Shown one piece after another: positions 19,681 to 28,686 of a stretch of 64,000 bases of DNA (the first letter of the stretch is position 1; each line of letters opens with the position of its first letter). Source of the DNA: an uncultured Flavobacteriaceae bacterium (GTDB lineage: Bacteria; Bacteroidota; Bacteroidia; Flavobacteriales; Flavobacteriaceae); contig CANKYF010000006.1 in NCBI GenBank assembly GCA_947487895.1, forward strand, positions 62,001 to 126,000, given 5' to 3'. Under the pieces are notes generated by a model. That model was not told where the DNA came from. It ran no database searches and saw nothing but the letters and a program-made list of their open reading frames with translations. The translations under genes were made by a program, and so were the position numbers.

Positions 19681-20259
19681 TTAAATATCTTTTTGTGCCA
19701 ATTTTTCAACTTTTTTAAGCCACCTTTCGCGAAATTCTTTTTTTGAAAGCCTTAAAGGACCAATAGATGTTATTTTTACAGATTTCACCCCAATAAAATT
19801 CATAGTTAGTTTTTTCATAGCGTTATGACTAGGACTTTTGTAAACGAGTTTATAATACCAACTTGGTTGATCCATGGTACAAATTAATCTTGCTGTTTTG
19901 CCTGTAAAGTATTTATCCCACCAAACTGAGTTTTCTCTTTTTTGAAATGCAAAACCTGGAAGAAAAACACGATCAATAAACCCTTTAGTAATGGCAGGTA
20001 ATGAACCCCACCAAACTGGGTATACCCAAACTAAATGATCCGCCCATTTTAATTTTTCTTGCGCTTCTAATAAGTCAGGTTCCAATTCAGTACGTTTTCT
20101 ATATCCAAATTGAAGGTTTGGGTTGAAATCTAGTTCTCTAATATTGATTTCTTTTACTTCAGCACCAGATTGTTTAGCACTTTTTTTGTAAGCCTCAGAA
20201 AGTGCGAAATTGAAACTTTCTTTGTCTGGATGACCGTTTATAATGAGTATGTTTTTCAT
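19681..20259 (-). CDS. Flavodoxin-fold NAD(P)H oxidoreductase (quinone reductase family)
   Basis: 192 residues. It begins MKNILIINGHPDKESFN, the FMN phosphate-binding start of the family, and has WVYPVWWGSLPAITKGFIDRVFLPGFAF, which is characteristic of NQO/KefF/MdaB-like enzymes. They transfer two electrons from NAD(P)H to quinones or other electrophiles in the cytoplasm. It lies 5 bp after the small membrane protein gene and downstream of a Crp/Fnr regulator, which may control it. Confidence 0.88.
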   Translation of the reverse strand: MKNILIINGHPDKESFNFALSEAYKKSAKQSGAEVKEINIRELDFNPNLQFGYRKRTELEPDLLEAQEKLKWADHLVWVYPVWWGSLPAITKGFIDRVFLPGFAFQKRENSVWWDKYFTGKTARLICTMDQPSWYYKLVYKSPSHNAMKKLTMNFIGVKSVKITSIGPLRLSKKEFRERWLKKVEKLAQKDI

Positions 20260-20264
20260 CTGTT

Positions 20265-20603
20265 TTAGAAAAAAGGTTTTATTCGTCTTTCAAAATTAGT
20301 AGCTGTTAAGTTTTCTATTTCGAAGAATTTATAGAGAATGAAACAAGTAGGAACTGTTAGAAAAATAAAACAAATAGAAAAAGAGGTAATACTGCAAAAA
20401 ACACCTAAAGTTTGGGCACCTATATCCCCAATGTATGATGCAATAGAACTTTGCTTTTCTATAAAATAATGATGAGTTGATTGTGCGTAGTCATAAAAAC
20501 GAACTGAAGTTTCATATAGTAACCAAGCAGGATAAAACCATTTTCTTATAGATTCCCACCATGTCCCCCAAATAGACTTTAATTGTTTGTTATTTTCTTC
20601 CAT
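20265..20603 (-). CDS. Small membrane protein, unknown
   Basis: 112 residues, not recognised. The N-terminal half is rich in aromatic residues (SIWGTWWESIRKWFYPAWLLYE). One strong hydrophobic stretch near residues 67-93 (LGVFCSITSFSICFIFLTVPTCFILY) suggests one or two membrane passes, followed by a basic end (NFERRIKPFF). It sits 5 bp upstream of the oxidoreductase gene and 57 bp after the Crp/Fnr regulator on the same strand, so it may belong to that small unit. Confidence 0.7.
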   Translation of the reverse strand: MEENNKQLKSIWGTWWESIRKWFYPAWLLYETSVRFYDYAQSTHHYFIEKQSSIASYIGDIGAQTLGVFCSITSFSICFIFLTVPTCFILYKFFEIENLTATNFERRIKPFF

Positions 20604-20660
20604 TATTATGATACTTTTTACAAAAGTCTTTCAAATGGAAGAATTATCATTTGATATAAA

Positions 20661-21242
20661 TCAAATTCGCTTTTTAGGGTTTCTAATTCTACTTAAAGTT
20701 TCAAGTGTTATTCCTAAATAAGAAGCAATATGTGTAAGTGGAATTCTATTGGTTATATTAGGGTAAATAGATAGTAAGTGTTCATACCTTTCTTCAGCTT
20801 TATTAAATTGGATTGTATATAGTCTTTCGCAAAGACCAAGCATGGTTTCGGTAACAATTTTACTAATAAGCCGCTCAAAATCATGATACTTATTAGAAAG
20901 ATAATCTACAGTGTCTTTTGAAAACTCACAGACTATAGAGTCTTCAATAAATTCAATATAATGAGGACTAGGTTCATTACTAAAAAAGCTAACAATAGGA
21001 GCCATAAATTCATTTTCAAATGTAAACCAATCAGATATGTCTTTGCCATCTTTTAAATAGTAAGCTCTGGAACAGCCTTGTAGAATTAAAAATGCTTTAT
21101 TTGAAAATTGCCCTTCACGAACAACAACTTCTCCTTTGTTTATTGTTTGCATATTAAAATGAGTAATGAGTTCTTGTTGGCATTCTTTGGATAGAGGCGA
21201 ATATCTTTCTCCAATTTTATCTAGTATTTCTTCAGTATTCAT
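20661..21242 (-). CDS. Crp/Fnr-family transcription regulator
   Basis: 193 residues from ATG 21242; 21281 is an alternative, and a longer frame to 21329 would overlap the upstream gene. An N-terminal cyclic-nucleotide-binding-like beta barrel (NKGEVVVREGQFSNKAFLILQG) leads to a C-terminal winged HTH (IPLTHIASYLGITLETLSRIR), the form usual in Bacteroidota Crp-like regulators. The Fnr iron-sulfur cysteines are absent. The ligand is unknown. Its probable targets include the two genes downstream. Confidence 0.85.
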   Translation of the reverse strand: MNTEEILDKIGERYSPLSKECQQELITHFNMQTINKGEVVVREGQFSNKAFLILQGCSRAYYLKDGKDISDWFTFENEFMAPIVSFFSNEPSPHYIEFIEDSIVCEFSKDTVDYLSNKYHDFERLISKIVTETMLGLCERLYTIQFNKAEERYEHLLSIYPNITNRIPLTHIASYLGITLETLSRIRNPKKRI

Positions 21243-21316
21243 TTTACTAGTGATTCTAGGTTTGGAAGGATTAATTTTCATATTGAATTGGATTGTAAAT
21301 ATAAAAAAGCAAAAAG

Positions 21317-21724
21317 TTAAAAAACACATTCCATAATGACATATTGGATGCCTCCTTTTTCAAAAGTTCTATTGGTTTCTTTTAAACCAAATTTATGGTA
21401 ATAAGAAGTTTTATCTATTCTGGCATTACACCATATTTTGTGAGTGTTTTGTTTTTTTGAATACTCAATAATATAAGTTAATAATTGAGAGCCATACCCA
21501 TTGCCTTGGTATTCATTTAAAGTAGCAAATTTTCTAAACTGAATAGAACCGTTCTGAGTAAATAATGAGATAACAGATATTAATTTTTTATTTATGAATA
21601 AACCAAAATGATTGCCATTAGCATCATTAGGTAGTTTTACGTAAGATTTAGGTTTGTTAGGCCACATGACTTTGTGCCTAATATCTAAAGTGTCTGATGC
21701 TTTAATTATTTTTATTTCCTGCAT
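21317..21724 (-). CDS. GNAT-family N-acetyltransferase
   Basis: 135 residues with the acetyl-CoA-binding motif A (LNEYQGNGYGSQLLTYIIEYSKK, the QGNGYG loop) and the C-terminal NARIDKTSYYHKFGLKE typical of GNAT folds. The substrate is unknown. Its start overlaps the end of the deformylase gene by 23 bp, so it is translationally coupled to it in the minus-strand unit that descends from the mre operon. Confidence 0.85.
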   Translation of the reverse strand: MQEIKIIKASDTLDIRHKVMWPNKPKSYVKLPNDANGNHFGLFINKKLISVISLFTQNGSIQFRKFATLNEYQGNGYGSQLLTYIIEYSKKQNTHKIWCNARIDKTSYYHKFGLKETNRTFEKGGIQYVIMECVF

Positions 21725-22325
21725 CTTTCATTTCTTTTTTAAGATGGTCTAGATATAAAATACCATTTAGATGATCTATTTCATGTTGAAAAATTACTGC
21801 TGTAAAACCTTCAATAGTTTCAGTTTTGTGTTCAGCATTTGAAGCATCGTATTCAATTTTAATAATCTGAGATCTTGAATTTAAAGTATCTGTTCTATTG
21901 GGTATAGATAAACAGCCTTCTCTTACTTTTTGCTTTTTATTTGAGTATTCAGTGATTTTTGGGTTGAAATATACTTCAAACGGAAAGTTTTCTTTATCAA
22001 AACGTTGCACCCAAATAATGTTTTTTAAAACACCAACTTGCGGAGCAGCTATACCAACTCCCATGGACATACTGTCTCTAACAGTGGTATATAGTCGCTT
22101 TACAAATTTTTGCTGAATAGCATTATTGGAATCTGGTTTTATATAAGTGCTTTTTGTTCTAAGAAGCAAAGAATCATTTTTGTTAGTGATCTTGTAAACT
22201 CGCATTGGGGTTAGTGAATCTGCAGCTGTTATTAGCTTAAATTCAGATTTAGAAAAACTGCCTTTTGAAATAGAACACCCTAATATTGAAATAAGTCCAA
22301 AAATTAACAAAAGATGTTTTTTCAT
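21702..22325 (-). CDS. def: Peptide deformylase with lipoprotein signal
   Basis: 207 residues from ATG 22325; a longer frame starts at 22349 but spoils the signal. All three PDF motifs are present: GVGIAAPQVG, REGCLSIP (Cys metal ligand) and QHEIDHLNG (two His metal ligands and the catalytic Glu). The N terminus MKKHLLLIFGLISILGCSISK is a clear lipoprotein signal with Cys at 17, so the enzyme should be exported and lipidated, unlike the usual cytoplasmic PDF. It follows rodA by 33 bp on the same strand. A role in trimming exported or envelope formyl-peptides is speculative. Confidence 0.87.
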   Translation of the reverse strand: MKKHLLLIFGLISILGCSISKGSFSKSEFKLITAADSLTPMRVYKITNKNDSLLLRTKSTYIKPDSNNAIQQKFVKRLYTTVRDSMSMGVGIAAPQVGVLKNIIWVQRFDKENFPFEVYFNPKITEYSNKKQKVREGCLSIPNRTDTLNSRSQIIKIEYDASNAEHKTETIEGFTAVIFQHEIDHLNGILYLDHLKKEMKDAGNKNN

Positions 22326-22358
22326 AAGAGTGAGATAATTAAACGTCAATTTATTGAC

Positions 22359-23636
22359 CTACCATTCGTTGATACGGTTAGAATCTAATTTAATAAAAAT
22401 AAAAATTAAAATAGTAAATGCCCATAGCCCAGAACCACCATAGCTAAACATAGGTAAAGGAATACCAATAGTTGGGATAAGCCCCATTACCATACCAATA
22501 TTAATGAAGAAGTGAATAAAAATTATAGAGGCTACCCCGTAACCATAAATCCTACTAAATTGAGATTTTTGTAATTCAGCCAGATGCAAGATTCTAAGTA
22601 ATAAAAGTACAAACAGTATCACCACTAAAGTACACCCTAAAAAGCCCCATTCTTCACCTACAGTACTAAAAATATAGTCTGTGTGTTGTTCTGGTACAAA
22701 TTTCCCTGTGGTTCTTGTACCTTCCATAAAGCCTTTACCTGTAAAACCACCAGAACCAATGGCTTTTTCAGATTCATTTAAATTATAGGCAAATGTTTTT
22801 TTCATTTGTTCTAACTTTACTGGATCTTTTTCTAACCTAAGCCATAAACTAATTCTGTCCTGTTGATGAGGTTTTAATACGTATTCATAGAAAAACTTAA
22901 TGCCAAATGACAATCCTACAGATAGAATGATGAGAAAAATAGATTGCAGTATAGTTATCTTCTTCTTGTTTTTTAATCGATATGCTATGATTAGAACTCC
23001 TGCAAATATGGAGGTGATTATAGGTCCTAATTTTAACGCACCAATAGCAATAATCAGCATAGAAATACCAATAATTAAATAGTATTTAGGTAAGCCTTCT
23101 CTATATAGTACAAAGAAAAAAGCGCCATATACAATGGTACTACCTGTATCATTTTGTAATAAAACTAGAAGAGCAGGTGTTACAATAATTGCGAAAATTC
23201 TAAGCTGATCTTTTAAACGATTTATATCGGTATTTAAGTCGCTTATATATTTAGCTACTGCTAGGGCAGTTGCTGCTTTTGCAAACTCACTTGGTTGTAA
23301 CGTCATTCCTCCTATAGCATACCAGGAAGTAGCCCCGTTTACATTTTTTCCAAAAAGGAATAAACCAACAAGTGATACCATAGATACTATAAAGATAACA
23401 CTAGAAAACCGTTCATAAAACTTAGCATCGATGCCTAAAAGCAAAATGATAATTACAAAAGTTAGTAGTATAAAAACCAGTTGTTTGCCATATGGTTCTG
23501 AAATATCAAAATAGTTAATAATTTCACTAGAGTGAGAAGCCGACAAGATGTTTAAATAACCAAAAGCAACTATTAAAAGAAATAAGATGATGGTTATCCA
23601 ATCAAATTTAAAATGTCTATTATTTTCTCTAAGCAT
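22359..23636 (-). CDS. rodA: Rod-shape SEDS glycosyltransferase RodA
   Basis: 425 residues with about ten membrane helices. SEDS landmarks include LLGIDAKFYERFSSVI, GGMTLQPSEFAKAATALAVA, the extracytoplasmic FVPEQHTDYIFSTVGEEWGFLG, and the C-terminal GIPLPMFSYGGSG. RodA polymerises peptidoglycan glycan strands together with its partner PBP2. Its start overlaps the mrdA stop (TAATG), so the pair is translationally coupled. Confidence 0.96.
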   Translation of the reverse strand: MLRENNRHFKFDWITIILFLLIVAFGYLNILSASHSSEIINYFDISEPYGKQLVFILLTFVIIILLLGIDAKFYERFSSVIFIVSMVSLVGLFLFGKNVNGATSWYAIGGMTLQPSEFAKAATALAVAKYISDLNTDINRLKDQLRIFAIIVTPALLVLLQNDTGSTIVYGAFFFVLYREGLPKYYLIIGISMLIIAIGALKLGPIITSIFAGVLIIAYRLKNKKKITILQSIFLIILSVGLSFGIKFFYEYVLKPHQQDRISLWLRLEKDPVKLEQMKKTFAYNLNESEKAIGSGGFTGKGFMEGTRTTGKFVPEQHTDYIFSTVGEEWGFLGCTLVVILFVLLLLRILHLAELQKSQFSRIYGYGVASIIFIHFFINIGMVMGLIPTIGIPLPMFSYGGSGLWAFTILIFIFIKLDSNRINEW

Positions 23637-25570
23637 TAATTTTCTTTTTCAATACGTCTTAAATGCTTTCTTAAGCGTTTGTATTCTTGTTCGTCTACCA
23701 ATTGGAATCTAGTTTGACCATTTATTCTAAAGGGTTCTCCGGAGTATGGTTTTGCATATTCATCTTCTAGCGTATGTCTTAATAGCCAATCTTCTAAATC
23801 TTTTCTGGTAGTATAACCTTTAATGTGTTTTTCAATCATTAAACTTGCTACTTTACCAGCAAATCTACTCCCCCAATAACCATTTTCAACAAAAACAGCC
23901 AAAGCAATTTTAGGATTGTCTTTTGGAGCAAAGGCGACAAAAATAGAGTGATCAGTTAGTTGTGTTCTTATACTGTCTATTATTGCAAAATTTTCAACTG
24001 TTCCTGTTTTTCCACAGATGTCAATATCTTTTACTTGTAATGATTTAGCGGTACCTCGTTTATACACCTGAAACATACCTTCAATTACAGGTTCAAAATG
24101 TTCTTTATCAATTGTTGTGTATTTACGTTCTGTAAAACGCTTAGGAATGGTATCGTCTTCAACAGATTTTATAATATGAGGTGTAAAGTAATAACCTCTA
24201 TTAGCAATGGCTGCAGCCATATTTGCTAATTGAATAGGTGTTGTAGAAACTTCACCTTGACCTATAGCATTTGAAATAGTATAGGTTGAATAAAACGTTT
24301 TTGGATATAGATGTTTGTAATAATTTCTATTTGGTATTCTACCTTTAGCTCCAACAAATAAATCATTATTTAAATACGCTCCTAAACCAAAACTTTTTGC
24401 ATGCTTGCTCCAAGTGTTAACGCCTTCGGAGGCATTACCGTTTTTATCCAAAATTTTTCTGTAAGCAGTTGCAAAATAAGCGTTGCACGATTCTTGTATG
24501 CCAGATATCATATTATTTCTTCTGCCTCTATAACAATGGCATTTCATAAATCTATTACCGTATTTGTAACCCGCATAACATGTAACTCTCTCTTCTGGAG
24601 TTAACACGCCTTCTTGTAACCCAATTAAAGCATTCATAAGTTTAAATGGAGATCCAGGTTCGTATTCACCTTTCAAACTTCTATTAAAAAGAGGTTTAGA
24701 TATAGTGTCATAATACAACTTGGTGAAATTTTTGGAACGTTCTCTCCCTACTAGAAGATTAGGATCATATGTAGGGGCTGCTACCATAGCTAAAATTTCA
24801 CCTGAAGAAGGTTCAATGGCAATTACACCACCGCGTTTGTTTTGCATTAGCAATTCACCGTATTCCTGTAAATCAGCATCAATGGTTATGTGAATGTCTT
24901 TACCTTGTTGGGGTAGGGTATCAAATTTACCTTCTTTGTAAGGTCCTATATTTCTATTAAATCTGTCTTTTTGAATAAACTTTATACCTTTTACACCTCT
25001 AAGGGTTTTTTCATAAGAAGCTTCAACACCTTGCTTACCTTTTAAGTCTCCCATTTTGTAATATGGTTCCTTTTTTAAAGTGCGTTGATTTACTTCGCCT
25101 ATATCGCCTAGTACGTTAGCGCCAATAGATCTTTGGTAAAGACGTAATGAACGTTTCTGAATATAGAAACCTTCAAACTTTCGCATTTTTTCTTGTAATA
25201 CAGCATAATCTTCCTTAGATACATGAGAAAGAAATACTGAAGGTAATCTTGGGGAGTATATTTTTGCTCGTTTTAGCCTTTTACTATAATAAGAGGTGTC
25301 AACCTTTAATAAGTTGCAAAATTCTTCAATATCAAATTCTTTTACATCTCTAGGAATTACCATTACGTCATATGAAGGCTGATTAGATACTAGAAGTTCT
25401 CCATTTCTATCATATACAAATCCTCGTTTAGGGTAATCATAAACAGGTTTAATAGCATTATCTTCAAACAAATTTTGTCCGTCAAACGAATAAATTTGTA
25501 AGTAAAAAAGCCTAGAAATAAATAATAATCCAACAAGAACTACTGAACCAAAAAGTAAAAATTGTCTCAT
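23636..25570 (-). CDS. mrdA: Penicillin-binding protein 2 (elongasome transpeptidase)
   Basis: 644 residues. A single N-terminal membrane anchor (FLLFGSVVLVGLLFISRLFYLQIY) is followed by a dimerisation domain and a transpeptidase domain. The catalytic Ser307 lies in EPGSPFK, so the SxxK motif is SPFK. The SCN motif occurs in ESCNAYF and KTG in CGKTGTVEN. It crosslinks peptidoglycan in the periplasm with RodA and MreBCD. It overlaps mreD by 4 bp. Confidence 0.95.
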   Translation of the reverse strand: MRQFLLFGSVVLVGLLFISRLFYLQIYSFDGQNLFEDNAIKPVYDYPKRGFVYDRNGELLVSNQPSYDVMVIPRDVKEFDIEEFCNLLKVDTSYYSKRLKRAKIYSPRLPSVFLSHVSKEDYAVLQEKMRKFEGFYIQKRSLRLYQRSIGANVLGDIGEVNQRTLKKEPYYKMGDLKGKQGVEASYEKTLRGVKGIKFIQKDRFNRNIGPYKEGKFDTLPQQGKDIHITIDADLQEYGELLMQNKRGGVIAIEPSSGEILAMVAAPTYDPNLLVGRERSKNFTKLYYDTISKPLFNRSLKGEYEPGSPFKLMNALIGLQEGVLTPEERVTCYAGYKYGNRFMKCHCYRGRRNNMISGIQESCNAYFATAYRKILDKNGNASEGVNTWSKHAKSFGLGAYLNNDLFVGAKGRIPNRNYYKHLYPKTFYSTYTISNAIGQGEVSTTPIQLANMAAAIANRGYYFTPHIIKSVEDDTIPKRFTERKYTTIDKEHFEPVIEGMFQVYKRGTAKSLQVKDIDICGKTGTVENFAIIDSIRTQLTDHSIFVAFAPKDNPKIALAVFVENGYWGSRFAGKVASLMIEKHIKGYTTRKDLEDWLLRHTLEDEYAKPYSGEPFRINGQTRFQLVDEQEYKRLRKHLRRIEKEN

Positions 25571-26073
25571 TTAGTTTTACTACTGAAAATAATAGAAATT
25601 ATAACGCTTAATAAGATAGTAAATATACTAGAGAATAACGTTTTTTGAAGTATTAAAAGTATTTTAGAAATGCTAAATATTTCTAAACTAAATAAAATTA
25701 AATGATGTACAGCAACAAGTATGATAATGTAGGTTATTTTAGAACCAAAATCTACAGTATTAAATTTAACCGTTTGGTGCTCATACATCATACCAAATGA
25801 TGATTTTAAAATTGCAGGTCTCAAGTATGCAATAAAAACACTAGCTGCTGCATGAATTCCACCAGTATCTAAAAACATATCTATGGTTAATCCTAATAAA
25901 AAACTAACGCCAATAATTTGTAAGCGGTTATTTTTAACAGGAAAAAACAAAATAAACAAAACATATACATAGGGATTAATATATCCTAAAAAGTTAATGT
26001 TATTGAATATAGCTACCTGTACTAATACAAGTACTAAAAAATTTATAATATTTTTAGTTAAAACACTATTCAT
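25567..26073 (-). CDS. mreD: Rod shape-determining protein MreD
   Basis: 168 residues, highly hydrophobic with about five membrane segments (VLVLVQVAIFNNINFLGYINPYVYVLFILFF; FLLGLTIDMFLDTGGIHAAASVFIAYLRP). MreD links MreC to RodA/PBP2 in the inner membrane. Identification rests on this profile and on its place between mreC and mrdA, with overlaps at both ends. Confidence 0.92.
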   Translation of the reverse strand: MNSVLTKNIINFLVLVLVQVAIFNNINFLGYINPYVYVLFILFFPVKNNRLQIIGVSFLLGLTIDMFLDTGGIHAAASVFIAYLRPAILKSSFGMMYEHQTVKFNTVDFGSKITYIIILVAVHHLILFSLEIFSISKILLILQKTLFSSIFTILLSVIISIIFSSKTK

Positions 26074-26875
26074 TTAAGCTGTTAATTTCTGCCTTATCAA
26101 TATTTTCAATAATGTAAACATGTTCTAAGTTAGTCATGTCATTAAACAATTTTACATTAATTTCATAATAGTTTTCAGCTACGTCTTTTTTAAAACCTTC
26201 AATAGTACCAATATTAATATTCTTTGGAAAAATAGACGATTTCCCAGAGGTTACAATAGTGTCTCCTTGTTGAAAAATGGCATTAATTGGAATATCTGTT
26301 AGTTGTATTATTTCAGGGGTTTCACCATTCCAATTTAGAGAACCATAATGTCCAGAATTTTTTAGTTCGGCACTAATACTACTTGTGGTATTTAATATTG
26401 AAATTACAGTGGCAAACCTATTACTTGTTTTGTCAATAATACCAACGATACCTCTAGAAGTAATAACCCCAAAATCTTGTTTGATACTATCGTTTCTCCC
26501 TCTGTTTATAGTTAAGATATTATCAGTTTTAGAATAACTGTTTTTAATAACTTCAGCAGTATAAAATTTATATTGCTTATCATAAGAAATCGTATCTAAG
26601 AATGTAGAATCTGTACTTATGTTATTATTGAAAAGTAATGACCTTAATCGGTTATTTTCTTCTTTAAGAAGTTCGTTTTGAGATTTTAGACTTAAGTAAT
26701 TACTAATGTTATTTACTGAATTGTAAACACCACCACTTAAAAAATTAGCTGAATTTATAAACTTACTTTTGTGATATGAATGTGATTGAATAGTAAAAAT
26801 TATGGAAATAGTAAACAACAACAAGAACAACAGAAAGTTTTTGTTCCGTATTATAAAATTTATAATCTGTTGCAT
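26066..26875 (-). CDS. mreC: Rod shape-determining protein MreC
   Basis: 269 residues. An N-terminal membrane anchor (FLLFLLLFTISIIFTIQ) is followed by a coiled coil near residues 55-80 (LKSQNELLKEENNRLRSLL) and a two-beta-barrel periplasmic domain (GVITSRGIVGIIDKTSNRFATVIS; GDTIVTSGKSSIFPKNINIG). MreC scaffolds the elongasome in the periplasm. It overlaps mreD by 8 bp and follows mreB by 10 bp. Confidence 0.95.
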   Translation of the reverse strand: MQQIINFIIRNKNFLLFLLLFTISIIFTIQSHSYHKSKFINSANFLSGGVYNSVNNISNYLSLKSQNELLKEENNRLRSLLFNNNISTDSTFLDTISYDKQYKFYTAEVIKNSYSKTDNILTINRGRNDSIKQDFGVITSRGIVGIIDKTSNRFATVISILNTTSSISAELKNSGHYGSLNWNGETPEIIQLTDIPINAIFQQGDTIVTSGKSSIFPKNINIGTIEGFKKDVAENYYEINVKLFNDMTNLEHVYIIENIDKAEINSLNE

Positions 26876-26885
26876 GTTTTAAGCG

Positions 26886-27914
26886 CTATTTTATCAATAC
26901 ACTTTTGTATTTAGGCAAATTTTTAAGAGTAATCCCTGTACCTCTTACAACAGCACGTAACGGATCTTCAGCAATATAAACTGGTAAATCTGTTTTTTGA
27001 GATAAACGTTTGTCTAAGCCTCGTAGCATAGAACCACCACCAGCTAAATAAATACCTGTATTGTAAATATCGGCTGCTAATTCAGGTGGTGTTTGAGATA
27101 ATGTTTCCATAACCGCATCTTCAATACGTAAAATGGATTTATCTAAAGCTTTTGCTATTTCTCTGTATGAAATAGAAACCTGTTTAGGTTTCCCTGTTAA
27201 TAAGTCACGACCTTGAACGCTCATGTCTTCCGGTGGTAACTCTAAATCTTCTGTGGCAGCACCAATTTGAATCTTTATTTTTTCTGCAGTACGCTCACCA
27301 ACATATAAGTTATGTTGCGTACGCATATAGTATACAATATCATTAGTGAATACATCGCCTGCAATTTTAACCGATTTATCACAAACAATACCACCAAGCG
27401 CTATTACAGCAATTTCTGTGGTACCACCACCTATATCTACCACCATGTTTCCTTTAGGTTGCATGATATCAACTCCAATACCAATAGCTGCGGCCATTGG
27501 TTCATGAATTAGGTATACCTCTTTGCCATTTACTCGCTCAGCACTTTCTTTTACTGCTCGCATTTCTACTTCAGTAATACCAGAAGGAATACAAATTACC
27601 ATTCTAAGTGCAGGAGTAAAAAACTTCTTTTTTAAAGCAGGTATGTTTTTAATAAACATACTAATCATTTGTTCAGAAGCATCAAAGTCTGCAATTACAC
27701 CATCTTTTAAAGGACGAATGGTTTTTATATTCTCATGAGTTTTACCTTGCATTAAATTAGCCTCCTTACCAACATGTGTTATTTTACCAGTAACTCTATC
27801 TCTTGCAACAATAGAGGGGGAGTCAACAACAACTTTATCGTTGTGAATAATTAGTGTGTTTGCAGTACCTAAGTCTATTGCAATCTCTTCGGTTAAGAAA
27901 TCGAAAAAGCCCAT
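26886..27914 (-). CDS. mreB: Rod shape-determining actin homolog MreB
   Basis: 342 residues of the actin/Hsp70 ATPase fold. Nucleotide-binding motifs are IAIDLGTANTLI (phosphate 1), MVVDIGGGTTEIAVI (phosphate 2) and YLAGGGSMLRGL (adenosine). MreB filaments under the membrane guide lateral wall synthesis. It is the first gene of the five-gene mreBCD-mrdA-rodA operon read leftward. Confidence 0.97.
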   Translation of the reverse strand: MGFFDFLTEEIAIDLGTANTLIIHNDKVVVDSPSIVARDRVTGKITHVGKEANLMQGKTHENIKTIRPLKDGVIADFDASEQMISMFIKNIPALKKKFFTPALRMVICIPSGITEVEMRAVKESAERVNGKEVYLIHEPMAAAIGIGVDIMQPKGNMVVDIGGGTTEIAVIALGGIVCDKSVKIAGDVFTNDIVYYMRTQHNLYVGERTAEKIKIQIGAATEDLELPPEDMSVQGRDLLTGKPKQVSISYREIAKALDKSILRIEDAVMETLSQTPPELAADIYNTGIYLAGGGSMLRGLDKRLSQKTDLPVYIAEDPLRAVVRGTGITLKNLPKYKSVLIK

Positions 27915-28194
27915 ATAATTAGTGTGGTTTTAAGGAGTTATTATTGAATTGCGGTAAAAGTAATAAATCTAAGGAAAAAAACTGAGCTTTATTATTGTTA
28001 GTTAACAAACTTTATTTGTTAGAAACTAAAGTGCTCTCTAAGTTTGTGTTTTAAAACAGAACTAATAAGAATTTTTATGAAATTATATCGATGAATTGCT
28101 AAAAAAAACGTTTATTTGTAATGTAAATTTCTTATATATCTATGTGTGAGTAATTTACACCCCAATTTATTATTTACCTAAAACCAAATTTATT
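27915..28194. other. Divergent intergenic region, mreB / 137-aa gene
   Basis: About 280 bp without a gene. The only distinctive item is ATCGATGAATTGC (28087-28099), which matches a motif before the TPR kinase at 17725 with one mismatch. No clear -7 box for mreB was found. Confidence 0.55.
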
Positions 28195-28608
28195 ATGAGT
28201 ACTTTACAACGAGTTTTACCTCCAAACACAACGTTTTTAACGTCAGTTCATGTAACAAAAGGGGCTTTAATAAACCCTTCAACGCAAAAAACTATTCAAC
28301 CTCTTCCCCCAGCTAATGTTAGTGCTGTTTTAAACCATGGCATTATAACTGTAACTGCTACAGTGTATATAGATGCTGCGGATAACTTAAATAGTTTAGA
28401 TATTTATACAGGAAACACTATTAACAATGGCCAATTAGACGTGTATATAGATTATAATTATCAAGAAGAAATACCAGATTCACTGTATACATATACGCTT
28501 AGTTTTCAAATACCAGACACGCAGAATAATATTCAAACTATCAAAGCTTTTTTATGGGATGAAGATCCTATTGGTTCTAGGGGGACAGTAACCCCAGTTG
28601 AACAATAA
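28195..28608 (+). CDS. Uncharacterised 137-aa beta-rich protein
   Basis: 137 residues, not recognised. There is no signal peptide, membrane helix or cysteine; it is low in lysine and rich in Thr, Asn, Ile and Pro. Alternating patterns (GIITVTATVYIDAADNLNSLDIYTG; YTYTLSFQIPDTQNNIQTIKAFLW) predict an all-beta fold. A well-formed terminator follows within 25 bp, so it is a separate gene although it precedes the TPR kinase. The frame is convincing because it starts after a long spacer and stops at its own terminator. Confidence 0.75.
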   Translation: MSTLQRVLPPNTTFLTSVHVTKGALINPSTQKTIQPLPPANVSAVLNHGIITVTATVYIDAADNLNSLDIYTGNTINNGQLDVYIDYNYQEEIPDSLYTYTLSFQIPDTQNNIQTIKAFLWDEDPIGSRGTVTPVEQ

Positions 28609-28631
28609 AAATTTTTGTTCGATTAAAAAAT

Positions 28632-28668
28632 AAATAGCCATAAGCGTAAGTGTTTATGGTTATTTTTT
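28632..28668 (+). terminator. Terminator after the 137-aa gene
   Basis: AAATAGCCATAA and TTATGGTTATTT pair (one G-U) around GCGTAAGTGT, ending in a T-tract. Confidence 0.8.
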
Positions 28669-28673
28669 TAAAT

Positions 28674-28681
28674 TATATTTG
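28674..28681 (+). promoter_or_regulatory. Candidate -7 element for the TPR kinase/LytTR pair
   Basis: TATATTTG matches TAnnTTTG. It ends only 5 bp before the kinase ATG at 28687, so a transcript from it would be nearly leaderless. No -33 TTG is present because the position falls in the upstream terminator. Confidence 0.3.
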
Positions 28682-28686
28682 CTAGC

